Shown here in pieces: positions 11,836 through 19,939 of a DNA stretch of 25,672 nucleotides. A program made the position numbers and the translations under genes. Under the pieces are notes generated by a model. That model did not search any database. It was not told where the DNA came from and saw only the letters and a list, made by a program, of their open reading frames with translations. The stretch spans positions 1 through 25,672 of IMG/VR virus record IMGVR_UViG_3300044858_006072, one strand, 5' to 3'. Each line of letters begins with the position of its first letter. Position 1 is the stretch's first letter. The stretch is from a virus.

Positions 11836-12448
11836 TCACCTGGGGTGCTCTGCTGCGGATCTGCGGGAGCACGTGGACGAGGTGTCGTGGTCGTTGCTGG
11901 CGCGGTATCTGCGGGGCCTGGCGGCGATGGAGGCGGAGGGGCTGGGGTGGCTGGTGGACGGGCCGACGGGGACCGGGAAAACCGCGACGCTGGCGCTGCT
12001 GGTGGAGGGGATCATCCGGCATCACGGTGAGGTGCACGAGCCCCAGTCGGAGGCGACGACGCGGGGGATCACGGCGCCGCGGCCACGGGTGATCATCGTG
12101 AGCGAGACGACGATCGCCGACCATTTCAGCCGGCGCGACAAGAGCGAGGCGTGGGAGGCGGTGAAGACGAGTTGGGAGCTGGTACGGCACCTGGTGATCG
12201 ATGATCTGGGGAGCGCGCATTGGGAGGCGTGGGCGTCGAACGGCTGGTATGACCTGATCAACGGGCGGTCGAAGCGGCAGTTATCGACGCATGCGAGCCT
12301 GAACGTGGACCCGTCGGTGGTGGCGGTGGGGCCGAACGCGGCGCGGATCCGGAGCCGGCTGTTGCAGCGGAGTTTTCAGTTGACGATGACGGGGGCGGAT
12401 CGGCGGGTGCGGGTGTCGCCACGTAGATTGTTGGACCTTGATTTTTAG
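11618..12448 (+). CDS. DnaC/IstB-type helicase loader ATPase
   Basis: A 276-residue AAA+ ATPase that should load the host replicative helicase at the phage origin. Walker A is GPTGTGKTA (bases about 11960-11986), Walker B is HLVIDDLGS (about 12190-12216), and the sensor region is RIRSRLLQRSFQLTMTGADRR near the end. GGGAGG at 11606-11611 fits ATG 11618 (six-base spacing); ATG 11612 and 11621 are alternatives. The frame overlaps the organiser gene by 218 bases, with strong third-position G/C bias over much of the overlap, which favours this frame there. Its N-terminus (about 110 residues before Walker A) should hold the helicase- or organiser-binding part. Confidence 0.9.
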   Translation: MMLNQGLCAAVRELAEGGLALEDTSGRRPPTITSAWSAGCTGSTRRCGPLSLAEIEGLVTTAECAGAVGVEADHLGCSAADLREHVDEVSWSLLARYLRGLAAMEAEGLGWLVDGPTGTGKTATLALLVEGIIRHHGEVHEPQSEATTRGITAPRPRVIIVSETTIADHFSRRDKSEAWEAVKTSWELVRHLVIDDLGSAHWEAWASNGWYDLINGRSKRQLSTHASLNVDPSVVAVGPNAARIRSRLLQRSFQLTMTGADRRVRVSPRRLLDLDF

Positions 12449-12467
12449 GATTGAAGGATTACCTTGA
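12436..12467 (+). repeat. 32-bp leader element, copy R3
   Basis: Matches R1 at 28 of 32 positions. The last A of its right-hand CCTTGA is the first base of ATG 12467, and its inner GAAGGA provides the Shine-Dalgarno, so the element is part of the translation start. Confidence 0.75.
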
Positions 12468-12700
12468 TGAAAAAGACGACGGGGAGGGTGGTGCGGGTGA
12501 CGACGCGGTATGTGCCTCGGGATGGGGATGAGTTGCGGCAGGCTGACGTGCGGATTGTGGTCAACACGATCGAGGATGGGATGGTGTTTTATCGGTCGAT
12601 TAGCGGTGCCTATGAGCGCAACTTCTTCAAGCCGACGAACGAGTTTATTTCGGCGGCGAAGGGGTCGGTGCTGCTGCGGCAGGAGGGGAACGAAGGGTAG
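12467..12700 (+). CDS. Small protein of unknown function, last early gene
   Basis: A 77-residue protein from ATG 12467, which directly joins element R3; GAAGGA lies eight bases before. It reads as a strand-rich, basic protein (GRVVRVTTRYVPR, DVRIVVNTIEDGMVFYRSI) with an aromatic patch (YERNFFKPTNEF). No known family. It is the last gene before the promoter and terminator at the early/late boundary, where some phages encode late-gene activators or antiterminators; that is only a positional hint. Confidence 0.65.
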   Translation: MKKTTGRVVRVTTRYVPRDGDELRQADVRIVVNTIEDGMVFYRSISGAYERNFFKPTNEFISAAKGSVLLRQEGNEG

Positions 12701-12702
12701 CC

Positions 12703-12731
12703 TTGACAAACAGGTGTTTTATTGCTAGACT
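12703..12731 (+). promoter_or_regulatory. Near-consensus promoter, probable late promoter
   Basis: TTGACA at 12703-12708 (perfect) and TAGACT at 12726-12731 with the ideal 17-bp spacer. The expected start is A12739 or A12740. It begins two bases after the stop of the last early gene and faces the packaging, head and tail genes. Confidence 0.8.
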
Positions 12732-12732
12732 T

Positions 12733-12769
12733 GCCGGCAACTTGAGTCCTTCAGGTTGCCGGCTTTTTT
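12733..12769 (+). terminator. Strong intrinsic terminator overlapping the late promoter start
   Basis: A 13-bp stem (12733-12745 with 12751-12763, one G-T pair), five-base loop GTCCT and six T's at 12764-12769. RNA coming from the early genes carries the whole stem and should terminate. RNA begun at about 12739 lacks the first six G+C-rich bases of the left arm. Confidence 0.9.
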
Positions 12770-12830
12770 CTACCCACGCTCTCTCCCCTGCCTCGCTCGA
12801 GGCCTGTGCGCTCTCACATGGAGGCGCAGC

Positions 12831-13043
12831 ATGCTCCAGGCGTTTACCCTGCTGATCAATGGCCATGACGTGGCACTGACAGAGGTGTCAGTGTCGTTCA
12901 CGGAGCGCGGTCTGGTGATCTCCTGCATTACCCTTCCCCTTGATAACGACGACGCGGCACGTGCGCGACAGATATTGTCCCTGTGCGGGTGTGATGGCAC
13001 GGGGGACCGTGTAGACGGTGCTGACGGTGTTGACGTGGGGTAG
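12831..13043 (+). CDS. Small late-operon leader protein, unknown function
   Basis: A 70-residue protein; GGAGG at 12821-12825 selects ATG 12831 (the open frame before it covers the terminator). It has strand-like stretches (FTLLINGHDVALTEVSVSF, RGLVISCITLPL) then a helix (DDAARARQILSLCG) and an acidic tail with a short DG(A/V)DG pattern. The strand-helix order recalls the early module proteins, but no clear residue match supports homology. It is the first gene after the late promoter. Function unknown. Confidence 0.6.
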   Translation: MLQAFTLLINGHDVALTEVSVSFTERGLVISCITLPLDNDDAARARQILSLCGCDGTGDRVDGADGVDVG

Positions 13044-13136
13044 TGGGCTGTCTGGCCTGCTGCGTTCTCCTCTGGGCTTTCTTCTGGTTCTTCTTTGGCT
13101 TCCTTCGCTGCGCTTTGGGGCGCGTGAGGTCTTCCG

Positions 13137-13310
13137 ATGATTTTTTCCCTGTTGGTGTTGGCGTTGGCGTCGATGCGGGCGCCGGTGTGCTGGGTGGTGG
13201 CGCCGGCGCGGGACGTGTGGATCGAGTCGCGGCTGCGGCCAGCGCGGAATCGGGCTGGGCGGCGGGCGATTGACCGGATGCGGCTGGTGCCGGATCTCCT
13301 CTTTGTGTGA
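13137..13310 (+). CDS. 57-residue protein with hydrophobic N-terminus
   Basis: ATG 13137 has GAGGT at 13126-13130, seven bases before it. The product begins MIFSLLVLALASM, a short hydrophobic stretch, and ends basic (RPARNRAGRRAIDRMR). Third positions are almost all G or C, which supports a real gene; the other open frame here (from 13043) reads as a poly-aromatic and glycine run and is less credible. The size and layout fit a small membrane protein or an HNH-like remnant, but no motif decides. It ends eight bases before the next gene. Confidence 0.5.
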   Translation: MIFSLLVLALASMRAPVCWVVAPARDVWIESRLRPARNRAGRRAIDRMRLVPDLLFV

Positions 13311-13317
13311 CCTCCTC

Positions 13318-13488
13318 ATGTTTTGCGAGCACGCTATTGTTGACCTCGAGCGCGAGCTGGCGTACCACGCCGTAGTGCGGTGCGTGGAGTGTGGTGAGCC
13401 GTTTGCGGTGCCGATGGAGGGGCTGGAGGAGACGGAGGTGCCCGGGCGGTACCGGCTGCTGGCGATTGACGTGGACGACGATGACTGA
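13318..13488 (+). CDS. 56-residue C-x2-C protein
   Basis: Starts at ATG 13318 eight bases after the previous stop; no good Shine-Dalgarno is seen, so it may depend on translation of the gene before. The product has CVECGEPF, a zinc-knuckle half, and C3 with H5 near the N-terminus (MFCEHA), which could complete a C/H site. It ends in an acidic run (IDVDDDD). It lies directly before the small terminase gene, where small zinc proteins are common in phages. Family not recognised. Confidence 0.6.
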   Translation: MFCEHAIVDLERELAYHAVVRCVECGEPFAVPMEGLEETEVPGRYRLLAIDVDDDD

Positions 13489-13508
13489 CCATATGGGGCT
13501 GACCAAAA

Positions 13509-13964
13509 ATGACAAAAGCCGCGGTTAAAGCCAATGTCGCAGCGCGTCGGGAGCGACTGCTGAAGCTCATCACCGAAGACGGGCACAAGTCGGCGTCGGT
13601 GCGTGAGCTGGCGCAGTTGCTGACGACGGCCGGCTACGAGTGTAGTCATCCCACGGTGGTCAGCGATTTGAAGGCCGTGCGGGCGCAGCTGGCGGCCTCG
13701 ATCGAGGCGATGGGCGTCGACCTGGTGGGGGAGCAGATTGCGGACCTGAACGCGCTGTATGACACGCTGTGGCCGGATCGGGCAGATCCGAAGGTGGCAG
13801 CGATACTGATTAAGATCAGCGAGCGCAAGGCGAAGCTGCTCGGGCTGGACGCGGCGCAGCGGGTTGAGGTAACCGGAGACAAAGGCGGTCCGGTGGCGGT
13901 GACCGTGGATACCGATCCGATTTTGCGGACTCTGGCGGCGCGGGCGGCCGGCGAGGCGTTGTGA
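13509..13964 (+). CDS. terS: Terminase small subunit-like DNA-binding protein
   Basis: A 151-residue protein. Residues about 15-65 form a winged helix-turn-helix (RRERLLKLITEDG, VRELAQLLTTAGYECSHPTVVSDLKAVR). Near the end, ISERKAKLLGLDAAQRVEVTG matches the K-L-L-G-L-D-A-(P/A)-x-(K/R)-x-E-V segment seen at the end of many phage small terminases. The next gene starts two bases after its stop and encodes the large subunit. It should bind the packaging start site on phage DNA and regulate the motor. Start at ATG 13509; the ribosome site is weak. Confidence 0.75.
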   Translation: MTKAAVKANVAARRERLLKLITEDGHKSASVRELAQLLTTAGYECSHPTVVSDLKAVRAQLAASIEAMGVDLVGEQIADLNALYDTLWPDRADPKVAAILIKISERKAKLLGLDAAQRVEVTGDKGGPVAVTVDTDPILRTLAARAAGEAL

Positions 13965-13965
13965 T

Positions 13966-15486
13966 GTGGCGACGTACACCTATGACCAGTTGTGGCAGAT
14001 GTATCTGGTCGCCCAGACGGACGCTGAGCGGCTGGCGATCCGGCAGGAGCTGATCGCCAACGCGCGGGAGCATCCGGCGGATCAGGCGCCGCTGATCAGC
14101 GTGACGGACATGGGGGAGCCGATGCTGCCCCAGCTGTTTCACCGGCGGTGGATCGATGCGATTCGCGAGTATCGGCGGCTGCTGCTGTTGGCCCCGCGCG
14201 GGCACGCTAAAAGCGAATGGATGTCGGGGCAGTTTGCCTTGCACGAGATCGGGCGCGATCCGCGGATTCGCATCCTGCTGGTGAGCTCGGATGACGACCA
14301 GGCGGCGATGCACACGCGGCGGATCAGCCAGTTGATCGACACGGCCGCGTACCGGGTGATTTGGACCTCGCTGCCGGCGCTGGATGAGTGCAGCAAGCTG
14401 CAGTTGCGGTTGGACGTGCCGGGGGCGCATACGACCTGGCGGGGTGAGGGCATTAAGAGTATTGGCCCGGGGCCGCGCGCGGATCTGATCATCCTGGATG
14501 ACGTGGTCAGCCTGAAGAACAGCCGGACGCCGACGCTGCGCCAGGAGATCATCTCGACCTACAACACGGTGATTCGCGGGATGCTGCATCCGGTGAAGGG
14601 CCGTGTTCTGGCGGTGGGGACGCCGTACTACCAGGGCGACCTGTACGAGTATCTGGCGGGCCTGGTGGATGTGCAGGGGCGGTCGATCTATCAGGTCATC
14701 CGCGAGAGCGCGCTGTATCGGGATGGACTGCCGCAGCACTCGGACGATTTTTCTCCTGGGGTGACGCCGCTCTGGCCGGATCGGTTTACCGTGGAAGCCT
14801 TGCAGCAGGTCCGGCAGGAGATCGGCGAGCTGGACTTCGGGAGCCAGTACCTGTGCACCATCCTGACGGCCACCGGGGATGTGTTCAGCCGCGGGATGTT
14901 CTTGCCGATTTCGCGCGAGGAGCTGCCCCAGCTGGTCGAGGTGTGGCTGATCAGCGACACGGCGACGAGCACCAGCAACGAGGCGGACGCGATGATCCTG
15001 ATGACGATCGGGCGTGACGCCGAGAGCAACGTGTATCTCCTCGAGACCGTCAAGGGCAAGTGGGCACCTTTGCAAGCTAAGCAACTGTTGGTTGACACTC
15101 TAAAAGCTTGCCGGGCGCTCTTCAAGCGTACCTTCAGGGGTTTGGCTTTTGAAGACACTAAAGAAAACTATGTTTTCGGCGCGTGGATCAGCGAAGACCG
15201 GACGCTTGGCCATCCGACGATCGTAAAGAACGGCGGTTTGAGCAAGTACGAGCGCGCGCGCTGTATTCTGCCGACGCTGGAAAACGCCCCGGTTTATTTT
15301 GTCCGTGCGCCGTGGAATGGCCCGCTGCTGGACGTGCTGTGCTCGTTCAAAAAAGAGGGTTCGCGGATGCCGGACGATGAGGTGGATACGCTGGTGGTGG
15401 GGTGTGCCCAGCTCTGGAAGATTCGCTTCACGCGCGACTTGAAGCCGCCGCCGGGGCGGTCGATCCAGCTGCTCCCAACTTTGTAG
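13966..15486 (+). CDS. terL: Terminase large subunit
   Basis: A 506-residue packaging motor and nuclease, with GTG start at 13966. The ATPase part has Walker A-like APRGHAKSE at 76-84, Walker B DLIILDD at 173-179 and coupling motif VGTPYY at 217-222. The C-terminal nuclease has acidic residues in LISDTATS (D331) and DDEVDTLVVG (D474), as in the RNase H-like fold of TerL. It docks on the portal, pumps DNA into the prohead and cuts it. Whether packaging is cos or headful cannot be told from this window; a TerL phylogeny would indicate it. Confidence 0.95.
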   Translation: MATYTYDQLWQMYLVAQTDAERLAIRQELIANAREHPADQAPLISVTDMGEPMLPQLFHRRWIDAIREYRRLLLLAPRGHAKSEWMSGQFALHEIGRDPRIRILLVSSDDDQAAMHTRRISQLIDTAAYRVIWTSLPALDECSKLQLRLDVPGAHTTWRGEGIKSIGPGPRADLIILDDVVSLKNSRTPTLRQEIISTYNTVIRGMLHPVKGRVLAVGTPYYQGDLYEYLAGLVDVQGRSIYQVIRESALYRDGLPQHSDDFSPGVTPLWPDRFTVEALQQVRQEIGELDFGSQYLCTILTATGDVFSRGMFLPISREELPQLVEVWLISDTATSTSNEADAMILMTIGRDAESNVYLLETVKGKWAPLQAKQLLVDTLKACRALFKRTFRGLAFEDTKENYVFGAWISEDRTLGHPTIVKNGGLSKYERARCILPTLENAPVYFVRAPWNGPLLDVLCSFKKEGSRMPDDEVDTLVVGCAQLWKIRFTRDLKPPPGRSIQLLPTL

Positions 15487-15493
15487 GTGACAT

Positions 15494-16924
15494 ATGGCCA
15501 ACCATCCTCTCAGCAATCAGATCATGGCGGAGCTCAAGCGCACCCAGCGCTTGCGGACGCTGTATAAGGGCGATCACGGCATGGTTTTGCTGGACGCGCG
15601 CGGGCGCAGCGGGCCGGTGAAGTACGTGCCGATGAATTATCTGGGGGATGGTTTATCCAAAGGCATCACGGAGCTGGTGTGGAGCCGGTACCCGACGATT
15701 ACCGTCGTGGGCAACGAGGCGCAGCAAAAGGCCATTGACCGCCTGACGAAGCTGCTGCTGATTCGCAACCTGGTGAAACCGACGTCGATTGCCTGCAGCT
15801 ATGCCGGGCACTGCGCCTGGCGCATGCGGATTCACCCGAACACGGGGGAGCCGACGCTGCAGATCTGGGGGGCGGAGCACGGGCAGACGTATACGATCGA
15901 GTCGTTTGACGGGTCGCCGGCGCATGCGATTGCGGTGTCGCTGTGGCATACCCGGGCGATCGCCGGCGGCAAAAAGGTCGCGGTGCAGGAGCGCTTTACC
16001 CATGTGCTGGACGCCAAGGGGCGGATTCAGCCCGGAGTGACGCATGAGACTCGGGCGTACAAAGCCAATGACGACGGCTCGATCGGAGAGAGCCCGGTGG
16101 GGCTGGAATACGTGTATCCGGAGGCCTCGCGGCCGGAGCCGGAGGTGTTGTATCCAGCGCTGACGCGGCTGCCGGTGTTTTTGATTCACAACCCGGATCT
16201 GGACGGCGACGGGTGGGGGGACTCGGACTATAGCGACGGGCTGATCAGTTGGCAGCACGAGTACAACCTGACGTATGCGCGGCGCAGCTACAGCTTGCGC
16301 CTGAAGTCGTCCCCGCGGGTAACGGTCGATCCGGCGCTGGCTGATGCCGGAGGCGGAATCGATTTGGACAGCGCGATGATTCAGTATCGGACTCCGGACG
16401 GCGACATGGCGTCGATGGAGGTCAAGGCGGACAACTGGGATGCCGCGCTGGCCGAGAGTGCCGTGCAGATCGACAAGTTGCGCGAAGACTGGTACACCCT
16501 CACGCCGTTGACGCCGGCACTGGTGGGCGATGTGAAGGGCGGGGAATCGGGCACGTCGCGGCGGTTGTCGCTGACGTCGACCATCGCCACCGTCTACGAT
16601 CGGCGCCAGCAGGCAGAGCCGGCGCTGATGTGGGCGTATCAGTGCGCGCAGGAGCTCGAGGCGATGACGGGCACGGCGGACGCGCCGGTGGTTGAAGACA
16701 TGTCGTTTCTCTGGGCCCCACCGATCCCTGAGGACCTCGAGGAGATGGAAGCCAATTCGCGGACGACGATCAACGAGGTGCGGGCGAATCTGCGGTCGCT
16801 GGAGTTGGCGGTAGCCAGGCTGAATCCGACGATGACGAAGGCGCAGGTGCTGGAGGAGTTAGACCGGCTGCTGGCCCTTGAGGAAGCGCGACAGGAAGCG
16901 CAGACGCAGAATCCGGGCTTGTAA
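15494..16924 (+). CDS. Portal protein, SPP1 gp6-like
   Basis: A 476-residue protein; AGGTGA lies before ATG 15494. It follows the terminase directly and precedes the minor head gene, the standard portal place. It begins with LYKGDHGMVLL, has a middle with ARRSYSLRLKSSPRVTV, and a long acidic helical C-terminus (PIPEDLEEMEANSRTTINEVRANL, LEELDRLLALEEARQEAQ), like the crown/wing helices of SPP1-type portals. It should form the dodecameric ring at one head vertex through which DNA enters and leaves. Family naming rests on these features and context. Confidence 0.88.
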   Translation: MANHPLSNQIMAELKRTQRLRTLYKGDHGMVLLDARGRSGPVKYVPMNYLGDGLSKGITELVWSRYPTITVVGNEAQQKAIDRLTKLLLIRNLVKPTSIACSYAGHCAWRMRIHPNTGEPTLQIWGAEHGQTYTIESFDGSPAHAIAVSLWHTRAIAGGKKVAVQERFTHVLDAKGRIQPGVTHETRAYKANDDGSIGESPVGLEYVYPEASRPEPEVLYPALTRLPVFLIHNPDLDGDGWGDSDYSDGLISWQHEYNLTYARRSYSLRLKSSPRVTVDPALADAGGGIDLDSAMIQYRTPDGDMASMEVKADNWDAALAESAVQIDKLREDWYTLTPLTPALVGDVKGGESGTSRRLSLTSTIATVYDRRQQAEPALMWAYQCAQELEAMTGTADAPVVEDMSFLWAPPIPEDLEEMEANSRTTINEVRANLRSLELAVARLNPTMTKAQVLEELDRLLALEEARQEAQTQNPGL

Positions 16925-16962
16925 GCTGTCTTCGCTGCGCTGCGAGGCGCTGAGGTGTGTGT

Positions 16963-18285
16963 ATGCCGATGAAGAATCCTTTGACTGCGCCGACGCCGGA
17001 TCCGGTGACCGAGCAGCTAATTGCGATCTACGACTCGATGGACGCGATCGTGCGCGAGCGGTTGGTGTGGGCGACGCGGCAGTATATCCAGGGGGACTGG
17101 GATCTGCAGCGGGCGGCGATGATAAAAGCGCAGATTGCGGAGACGATGGCGCTGCTGGGGGCGACGGTCGACAACCTTGAGGGGAACGCGCTGAACACCG
17201 TGTGGAGCCTGGGGACGGCGGACGCGATCGCGGAGCTGACGGCGATGGGCGTGCCAGAGGCGCGGCTGCAGTCGGCGATGTTTAACCCGGCGGCGGTGGA
17301 GAGCCTGGCGCGCGATCTGGCAAAAACCCGGGGCGAGTACTTGGGGACGATCAGCGGCGGCAAGGGTTCAATTTTGCGCCAGGTCGATGATTATCTGCGG
17401 CGTTTGAGCGCGAATGAGCTGACCCAGGGCGTGGTGCTGGGAGATCAGCCCTATTTGGTAGGCATGCGGATCCGCGAGGCGGCGATTAACGAGCAGCGCC
17501 TGCAAGTGCTGGCGGGCGAGATCGACCGCGTGGGCACAGTGCCCTATTTCGACAAGGACGGTAACGAGCTGGGACGGCACAGCCTGCACAGCTATGGGCA
17601 GATGGCCAGCCGCACGGGGCTGGCGCGGGCGCGTGAGGAAGGAAACATGGCGGTGCATGAGGCGGCCGGCATCGAGGTCTTCCAGATTAATAAGACGGGC
17701 ACGTTGTGCTATATCTGCCGGCCGTTCGAAGGGCAGACCTTTCGGTATGACTGGAGCACGAGCCCGGAGTATCAGAGATTCCCGCTCCTGCCGCGTGAGG
17801 CGCCATTTCATCCCAACTGTTACCACCGCCGCGTGCCGGTGAGCTATCCGGACGATCTGGAGGCGATGAGCGCCGACGAGCTGGAGACGCTGGGGCGGGA
17901 CAATCGCGGGCTGTACGCCTACATGCGGGACGAGATGCCCCAGGGCAAGGAGCTGATGTGGGCGGCGCGGCATGGGTTCGCGACGGAAGCGCAGCAGCGC
18001 ACGTACCGGCGCATGGCCCACCAGGTGGGCATGCCGGAGAAAGACCTACGCGGGCCTCGGTGGCGCTATGCCGGCATCGAGTCGCGGCGTCCTGAGGCGA
18101 TCGGGCGGATGATCATGGATCCCCGGTTGCGCTACAAGGACGCGATGGCCAGCGAGACCCAGGCCTTTATGCGGTCGCCCAGCTATAAGAAGCAGCGACC
18201 GAAGAGTTTGACCCCAGCGGCCCAGCGCCGTGCGGTGGCGGCGATGCTGCGCGAGGAGCGGGCGGCGGCGCGAATGGCGAGATAG
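16963..18285 (+). CDS. Phage minor head / head morphogenesis protein
   Basis: A 440-residue protein. GAGGT at 16952-16956 selects ATG 16963 over GTG 16957. The centre has TLCYICRPFEGQTF (C249, C252) and PFHPNCYHRR (H283, C286, H288), the Cys/His pattern of the minor capsid and Mu F-like head morphogenesis families. It should sit inside the prohead near the portal and help assembly or DNA entry. Its C-terminus is basic (RRAVAAMLREERAAARMAR). It lies between portal and scaffold genes, as expected. Confidence 0.88.
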   Translation: MPMKNPLTAPTPDPVTEQLIAIYDSMDAIVRERLVWATRQYIQGDWDLQRAAMIKAQIAETMALLGATVDNLEGNALNTVWSLGTADAIAELTAMGVPEARLQSAMFNPAAVESLARDLAKTRGEYLGTISGGKGSILRQVDDYLRRLSANELTQGVVLGDQPYLVGMRIREAAINEQRLQVLAGEIDRVGTVPYFDKDGNELGRHSLHSYGQMASRTGLARAREEGNMAVHEAAGIEVFQINKTGTLCYICRPFEGQTFRYDWSTSPEYQRFPLLPREAPFHPNCYHRRVPVSYPDDLEAMSADELETLGRDNRGLYAYMRDEMPQGKELMWAARHGFATEAQQRTYRRMAHQVGMPEKDLRGPRWRYAGIESRRPEAIGRMIMDPRLRYKDAMASETQAFMRSPSYKKQRPKSLTPAAQRRAVAAMLREERAAARMAR

Positions 18286-18306
18286 CAATTTTAACGGAGG
18301 ACACTC

Positions 18307-18831
18307 ATGCCCAAGACGATTGAAGGCGTCGTGTATTACACCGAGGCCGAACTGGCGGAGCAAAAAACCGCCGCCGCCGCGGCCGCGAAGGCCGAAGCAG
18401 ACAAGGCCGCTGCGGCTGACCTGCAGGCCGCGCAGACCAAGGCGACCGAGAGCGAGGCCGCGACTGCGGCCGCGAAGGCGGAAGCGGAAACGCTGAAGGG
18501 CACGGCTGCCGAAAAAGAGGCCGCGTTGGGCAAGGCAACCCGGCACACCACGCTGGTCGAGAAGCTGGTGGGCGCGGGCTATGGCTACGGCCAGGCCAAG
18601 CTGCTCGCGGAGTTGCCGGCGCTGGGCGCGGTCGACCTGGCCAAAGAGACCGACCTGACGGCCGCGATCGGCACGGTGAAAACGGCGTTTCCGCCGGCGC
18701 CGGCAGATGCGGGAAAGAGCGGCGCCGAGAACCTCGGAAAGGGCGGCGCAAACCCGGGCGATTCTACCATTCCAGTCGCCAATACGCTGAAGGGTGCGTT
18801 GGCCGAGAAACTGACCCCTGCCAAGGTGTGA
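18307..18831 (+). CDS. Capsid scaffolding protein
   Basis: A 174-residue protein with GGAGG before ATG 18307. Residues 13-80 are alanine, glutamate and lysine-rich heptads (AEADKAAAADLQAAQTKA, AAAKAEAETLKG), a long coiled coil. The C-terminal end is short and basic (EKLTPAKV), as in scaffold proteins that bind the capsid. It lies just before the major capsid gene. It should guide prohead assembly and then be removed; there is no protease gene in the window. Confidence 0.82.
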   Translation: MPKTIEGVVYYTEAELAEQKTAAAAAAKAEADKAAAADLQAAQTKATESEAATAAAKAEAETLKGTAAEKEAALGKATRHTTLVEKLVGAGYGYGQAKLLAELPALGAVDLAKETDLTAAIGTVKTAFPPAPADAGKSGAENLGKGGANPGDSTIPVANTLKGALAEKLTPAKV

Positions 18832-18885
18832 CGCGTGAGTTGTTCACACCGTTATTTACACCCCAACCTGTGAAGGAGTTCTCTC

Positions 18886-19830
18886 ATGGCGATTACCCTG
18901 GCTGAAGCCAAACTGCAATCGACGGACCGCATTGTGCAGGCCGTCATCGACGCGTTCCGCAAGAGCTCGTACCTCATGGATACCCTGATCTTCGACGACA
19001 CGGTCACACCGGGTGGCGGTGGGTCGCTGGTCTACGGGTACAACTACGTCCTCACCCAGACCGGCGCCGCGGTGCGCGCGCTGAACGCCGACTACACCCC
19101 GGGCAACGCCGTGATCGATCGCAAGACGGTCACGCTGGTGCCGCTGGGTGGGAAGTACCCGATCGACCGCGTGGTGGCCGCGAGCAATGGCCTGGTCGAC
19201 CGTGTGGCCTTTGAGACCGAGCAGAAGGTCAAGGCGACCAGCGCGCTGATGAGCGACCTGGTTGTCAACGGCAGCGATGAGACGGACTTCGACGGGATCG
19301 ACGCGAGCTGCGCCGACGCCAACGTGATCAGCGGCACAACGATCGATCTCACCACCAGCGCCAATATGGATACCAACAAGAATTTGGCCATCGATGCGCT
19401 GAATCAGGCGCTGTCGCTGGTGCCGGGGGCCAATGCGATCCTGACCGGGCGCATGGGCCGACTGAAGATGATGAGCATCGCCCGTCGTCTCGGCTACATG
19501 TCCGTGAGCGAAGACGCCTTCGGCCGCCCGGTGGAGACCTTCGCCGGCATTCCGATCGTCGACCTCGGCGCCAAGGCCGGCAGCACCGATCCGATCGTGC
19601 GCGAGACGGACGGCGGCGCCACGCCGGTGAGCCTCACCGACATCTACGTCGTTCGCCTGGGGCTGGATGGCGTGCATGCCGCGACGCTGGCCGGGCTGCC
19701 GATGATCAACATCATCACGCCCAATACCAGCCTGGCGGATGCCGTGCTGTATGGCGCGGTGGAGATGGTGGCGGCCGCCGTGGTTCGCCAGCAGGACGCC
19801 ATCGCGAAGATTGAAGGGATCCTAATCTAG
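18886..19830 (+). CDS. Major capsid protein, HK97-fold
   Basis: A 314-residue protein; AAGGAG before ATG 18886 gives a strong start. N-terminal helix (SLAEAKLQSTDRIVQAVIDAF is its general character), then GGGGSLVYGYNYV, an E-loop-like part, and P-domain helix (NGLVDRVAFETEQKVKATSALMSDL). The latter half has an A-domain pattern (AILTGRMGRLKMMSI) and ends in strands (ADAVLYGAVEMVAAAVV). It has the size of compact HK97-type capsid proteins, lies after scaffold and before connector genes, and is followed by three hairpins that may help protect its mRNA. Confidence 0.88.
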   Translation: MAITLAEAKLQSTDRIVQAVIDAFRKSSYLMDTLIFDDTVTPGGGGSLVYGYNYVLTQTGAAVRALNADYTPGNAVIDRKTVTLVPLGGKYPIDRVVAASNGLVDRVAFETEQKVKATSALMSDLVVNGSDETDFDGIDASCADANVISGTTIDLTTSANMDTNKNLAIDALNQALSLVPGANAILTGRMGRLKMMSIARRLGYMSVSEDAFGRPVETFAGIPIVDLGAKAGSTDPIVRETDGGATPVSLTDIYVVRLGLDGVHAATLAGLPMINIITPNTSLADAVLYGAVEMVAAAVVRQQDAIAKIEGILI

Positions 19831-19841
19831 GGTTTTGCCGC

Positions 19842-19925
19842 GTGCCCAGTGATGGGCACTGACTGGCCCGGGCGGTGTGCCTCCCACCGCCCGGGCTGCC
19901 CCCTTTGGCAGCCGGGACGGCTGCC
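19842..19925 (+). terminator. Three hairpins in a row after the major capsid gene
   Basis: Hairpin 1: 7 bp (19842-19848 with 19853-19859) with GTGA, a GNRA-type tetraloop. Hairpin 2: 12 perfect bp (19866-19877 with 19885-19896), seven-base loop. Hairpin 3: 7 bp (19907-19913 with 19919-19925), loop GGGAC. No T-run beyond three bases follows, so partial termination, processing or mRNA protection are all possible. Confidence 0.65.
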
Positions 19926-19939
19926 GTACGGAGAATTGC

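Noticed and set aside
9274-12467. CRISPR-like array made of the 32-bp elements
   Set aside because: Only three copies, hundreds to thousands of bases apart, each before a gene, with no spacers and no cas genes.
13043-13273. Open frame with a strongly hydrophobic start (MGCLACCVLLWAFFWFFFG)
   Set aside because: Tempting as a membrane protein, but it turns into Gly/Val/Ala repeats, lacks a ribosome site, and overlaps the better supported frame at 13137.
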